64,000 nucleotides of DNA. It comes from Calidifontibacter indicus. GTDB taxonomy: Bacteria > Actinomycetota > Actinomycetes > Actinomycetales > Dermatophilaceae. Location: assembly GCF_003386865.1 (NCBI RefSeq), contig NZ_QTUA01000001.1, forward strand, positions 1,612,001 through 1,676,000, read 5' to 3'. The position numbers and the translations under genes were made by a program. Position 1 is the first letter of the stretch, and each line of letters begins with the position of its first letter. This document shows positions 62,970 through 64,000 of the stretch, piece after piece. The notes under the pieces are model-generated. The model ran no database searches. It was not told where the DNA came from and was given only the letters and a program-made list of their open reading frames with translations.

Positions 62970-62992
62970 CACACCTGCGACGACGAGGTGGC

Positions 62993-64000
62993 TCAACCGC
63001 GCAGCGCGCGGTCGAGGTCGGTCCAGAGGTCGTCGACGTCCTCGATGCCCACGGACAGTCGCAGCAGGTTGTCCGGCACGGTCTGCGGTTCGGACGCGTG
63101 CCTGCGCCGGCGCTCGAGCATCGACTCCACCCCGCCGAGACTGGTGGCCGGCAGCCACACCCGGATCGCCTGTTCGACGGCTTCGGCGGCCCGCACACCA
63201 CCGGCCACCTCGATCGCGATCATCGCGCCGGAGCCGGGGTAACGCACCTTGGTGACGGCCGGGTGCTGCGCCAAACGCGCGGCCAACTCGGCCGCGTTGG
63301 CGCAGGCTCGTTCGAAGCGCACATGCAGCGTGCGCAACCCGCGCAGCGCCAGCCAGGCCTCCATCGGTCCGGGGATCGCGCCGCCGAGGGTGCGGGTGGC
63401 GTGCAGCTTCTCCTGCAGTTGCGGGTCGGTGGTCACGGTGACGCCCATGATCAGGTCGGAGTGGCCCGAGAGGTACTTCGTGGCCGAGTGCACCACGACA
63501 TCGGCGCCGAGCTCGAGCGGCCGCTGCAACAGCGGTGTCGCGAAAGTGTTGTCGCACACCGAGATAGCCCCCGACTTGCGGGCGGCTTCGATCAGTTGGG
63601 GCAGGTTGGCGACCTCGAGCATCGGGTTGGTGGGCGACTCCAGCCACACCATGTCGACGTGGTCCATCGCATCGAGGTACGCGGTCTCGTCCGACACATC
63701 GGCGCGACGGATGGTGAGCCGTCCGGTCTCCTGCAGTGCCGCCAGCAGACCCGTGGTTCCGTTGTAGGAGTGCTGGGGCACCAGCACCGTGCCGCCGACC
63801 GGTACGAGTTCGACCACCGCGCGGATCGCTCCCATGCCGCTGGCGAAGGCGAGTGCGGTGCCGCCCTCGAGCCGTCCGACGGCCTCCTCGAAACCGTTCC
63901 AGGTGGGGTTGTCGAAGCGGGCGTACGCGTTCGCGCCCCCGGTGACGAAGGTGGAGGTGAACTCCACCGCCGGGCCGACAGACGCGCCGGGGGTGCGCTC
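62993..64000 (-). CDS. Cystathionine gamma-synthase/lyase-type PLP enzyme, 5' end cut
   Basis: The frame is open to the right edge, so the N-terminus is missing; 335 residues are visible. Cys/Met metabolism PLP family: YARFDNPTWNGFEEAVGRLE, PQHSYNGTTGLL, DMVWLESPTNPMLEVANLPQ, the PLP Lys in HSATKYLSGHSDLIMG, and TRTLGGAIPGPMEAWLALRG. Members make or split cystathionine, or release methanethiol; which one cannot be told without the N-terminus and an alignment. Its 3' end is convergent with gpsA. Confidence 0.9.
   Translation of the reverse strand, partial: ERTPGASVGPAVEFTSTFVTGGANAYARFDNPTWNGFEEAVGRLEGGTALAFASGMGAIRAVVELVPVGGTVLVPQHSYNGTTGLLAALQETGRLTIRRADVSDETAYLDAMDHVDMVWLESPTNPMLEVANLPQLIEAARKSGAISVCDNTFATPLLQRPLELGADVVVHSATKYLSGHSDLIMGVTVTTDPQLQEKLHATRTLGGAIPGPMEAWLALRGLRTLHVRFERACANAAELAARLAQHPAVTKVRYPGSGAMIAIEVAGGVRAAEAVEQAIRVWLPATSLGGVESMLERRRRHASEPQTVPDNLLRLSVGIEDVDDLWTDLDRALRG

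Overview
The window is chromosomal DNA from a high-GC Gram-positive bacterium, almost certainly an actinobacterium. Supporting genes are WhiB1 facing a PdtaS-type histidine kinase, a HupB with a long Lys/Ala tail, an F420-type guanylyltransferase, the 180-kDa NAD-glutamate dehydrogenase, an actinobacterial tmRNA tag (ANNKRTDFALAA) and many start codons placed 6-7 bases after a TANNNT box. A member of Micrococcales (Dermacoccaceae or Intrasporangiaceae relatives) is my guess from gene content; no 16S gene is present. Both edges cut a gene.

Layout. 1-4.9 kb: a cut hypothetical gene, a small HTH protein, a SAF/CpaB-like and CpaE/Ssd-like pair, a wax-ester/diacylglycerol acyltransferase and a small hypothetical. 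4.9-15 kb: P5C dehydrogenase (pruA), a DUF2505 pair, the NAD-glutamate dehydrogenase, PdtaS and WhiB1; proline-to-glutamate-to-2-oxoglutarate catabolism is therefore represented. 15-20.4 kb: a DUF2207 membrane protein, a two-gene operon for 10-methyl branched fatty acids (tmsA-tmsB) and tmRNA. 20.4-29.5 kb: a SIMPL protein, ACT-malic enzyme, a repeat-rich DEAD-box RNA helicase, YqgE, DUF3039, a secreted M43 metalloprotease and a second helicase. 29.5-38 kb: P1 peptidase, IclR and AsnC regulators, hppD, an antiporter, an M20 hydrolase, an MFS exporter and a YhjD-like protein. 38-43 kb: TY-Chap and DUF6301-like proteins, an RDD protein, then fahA with a new small Cys-rich gene, divergent from hmgA. 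With hppD this gives most of the tyrosine/homogentisate pathway, split over two sites 9 kb apart.

43-55 kb: a Tat-exported 5'-nucleotidase, nicotinamidase with a TetR regulator, a DUF222-HNH endonuclease, DUF2797 and GNAT proteins, nicotinate phosphoribosyltransferase divergent from clpS, DUF2017, a thioesterase and gltX. NAD salvage is represented by both pncA and pncB. 55-64 kb: tRNA-Gln and tRNA-Glu directly after gltX, a GGCT-like protein, an IclR regulator divergent from leuCD, hupB, an OB-like protein coupled to cofC/fbiD, plsC-gpsA for phospholipid precursors, and a PLP enzyme of Cys/Met metabolism cut by the right edge.

The most unusual signals are non-coding. Three copies of a ~70-bp hairpin element have identical 13-14-bp ends and compensating changes inside; two of them bracket the metalloprotease gene. 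A ten-base symmetric divergent promoter (AGCCTAAGGT) appears to drive pncB and clpS as two leaderless mRNAs. There are also several strong intrinsic terminators and clear operator palindromes beside hmgA and the TetR gene. I found no prophage, IS transposase, CRISPR array or biosynthetic gene cluster.
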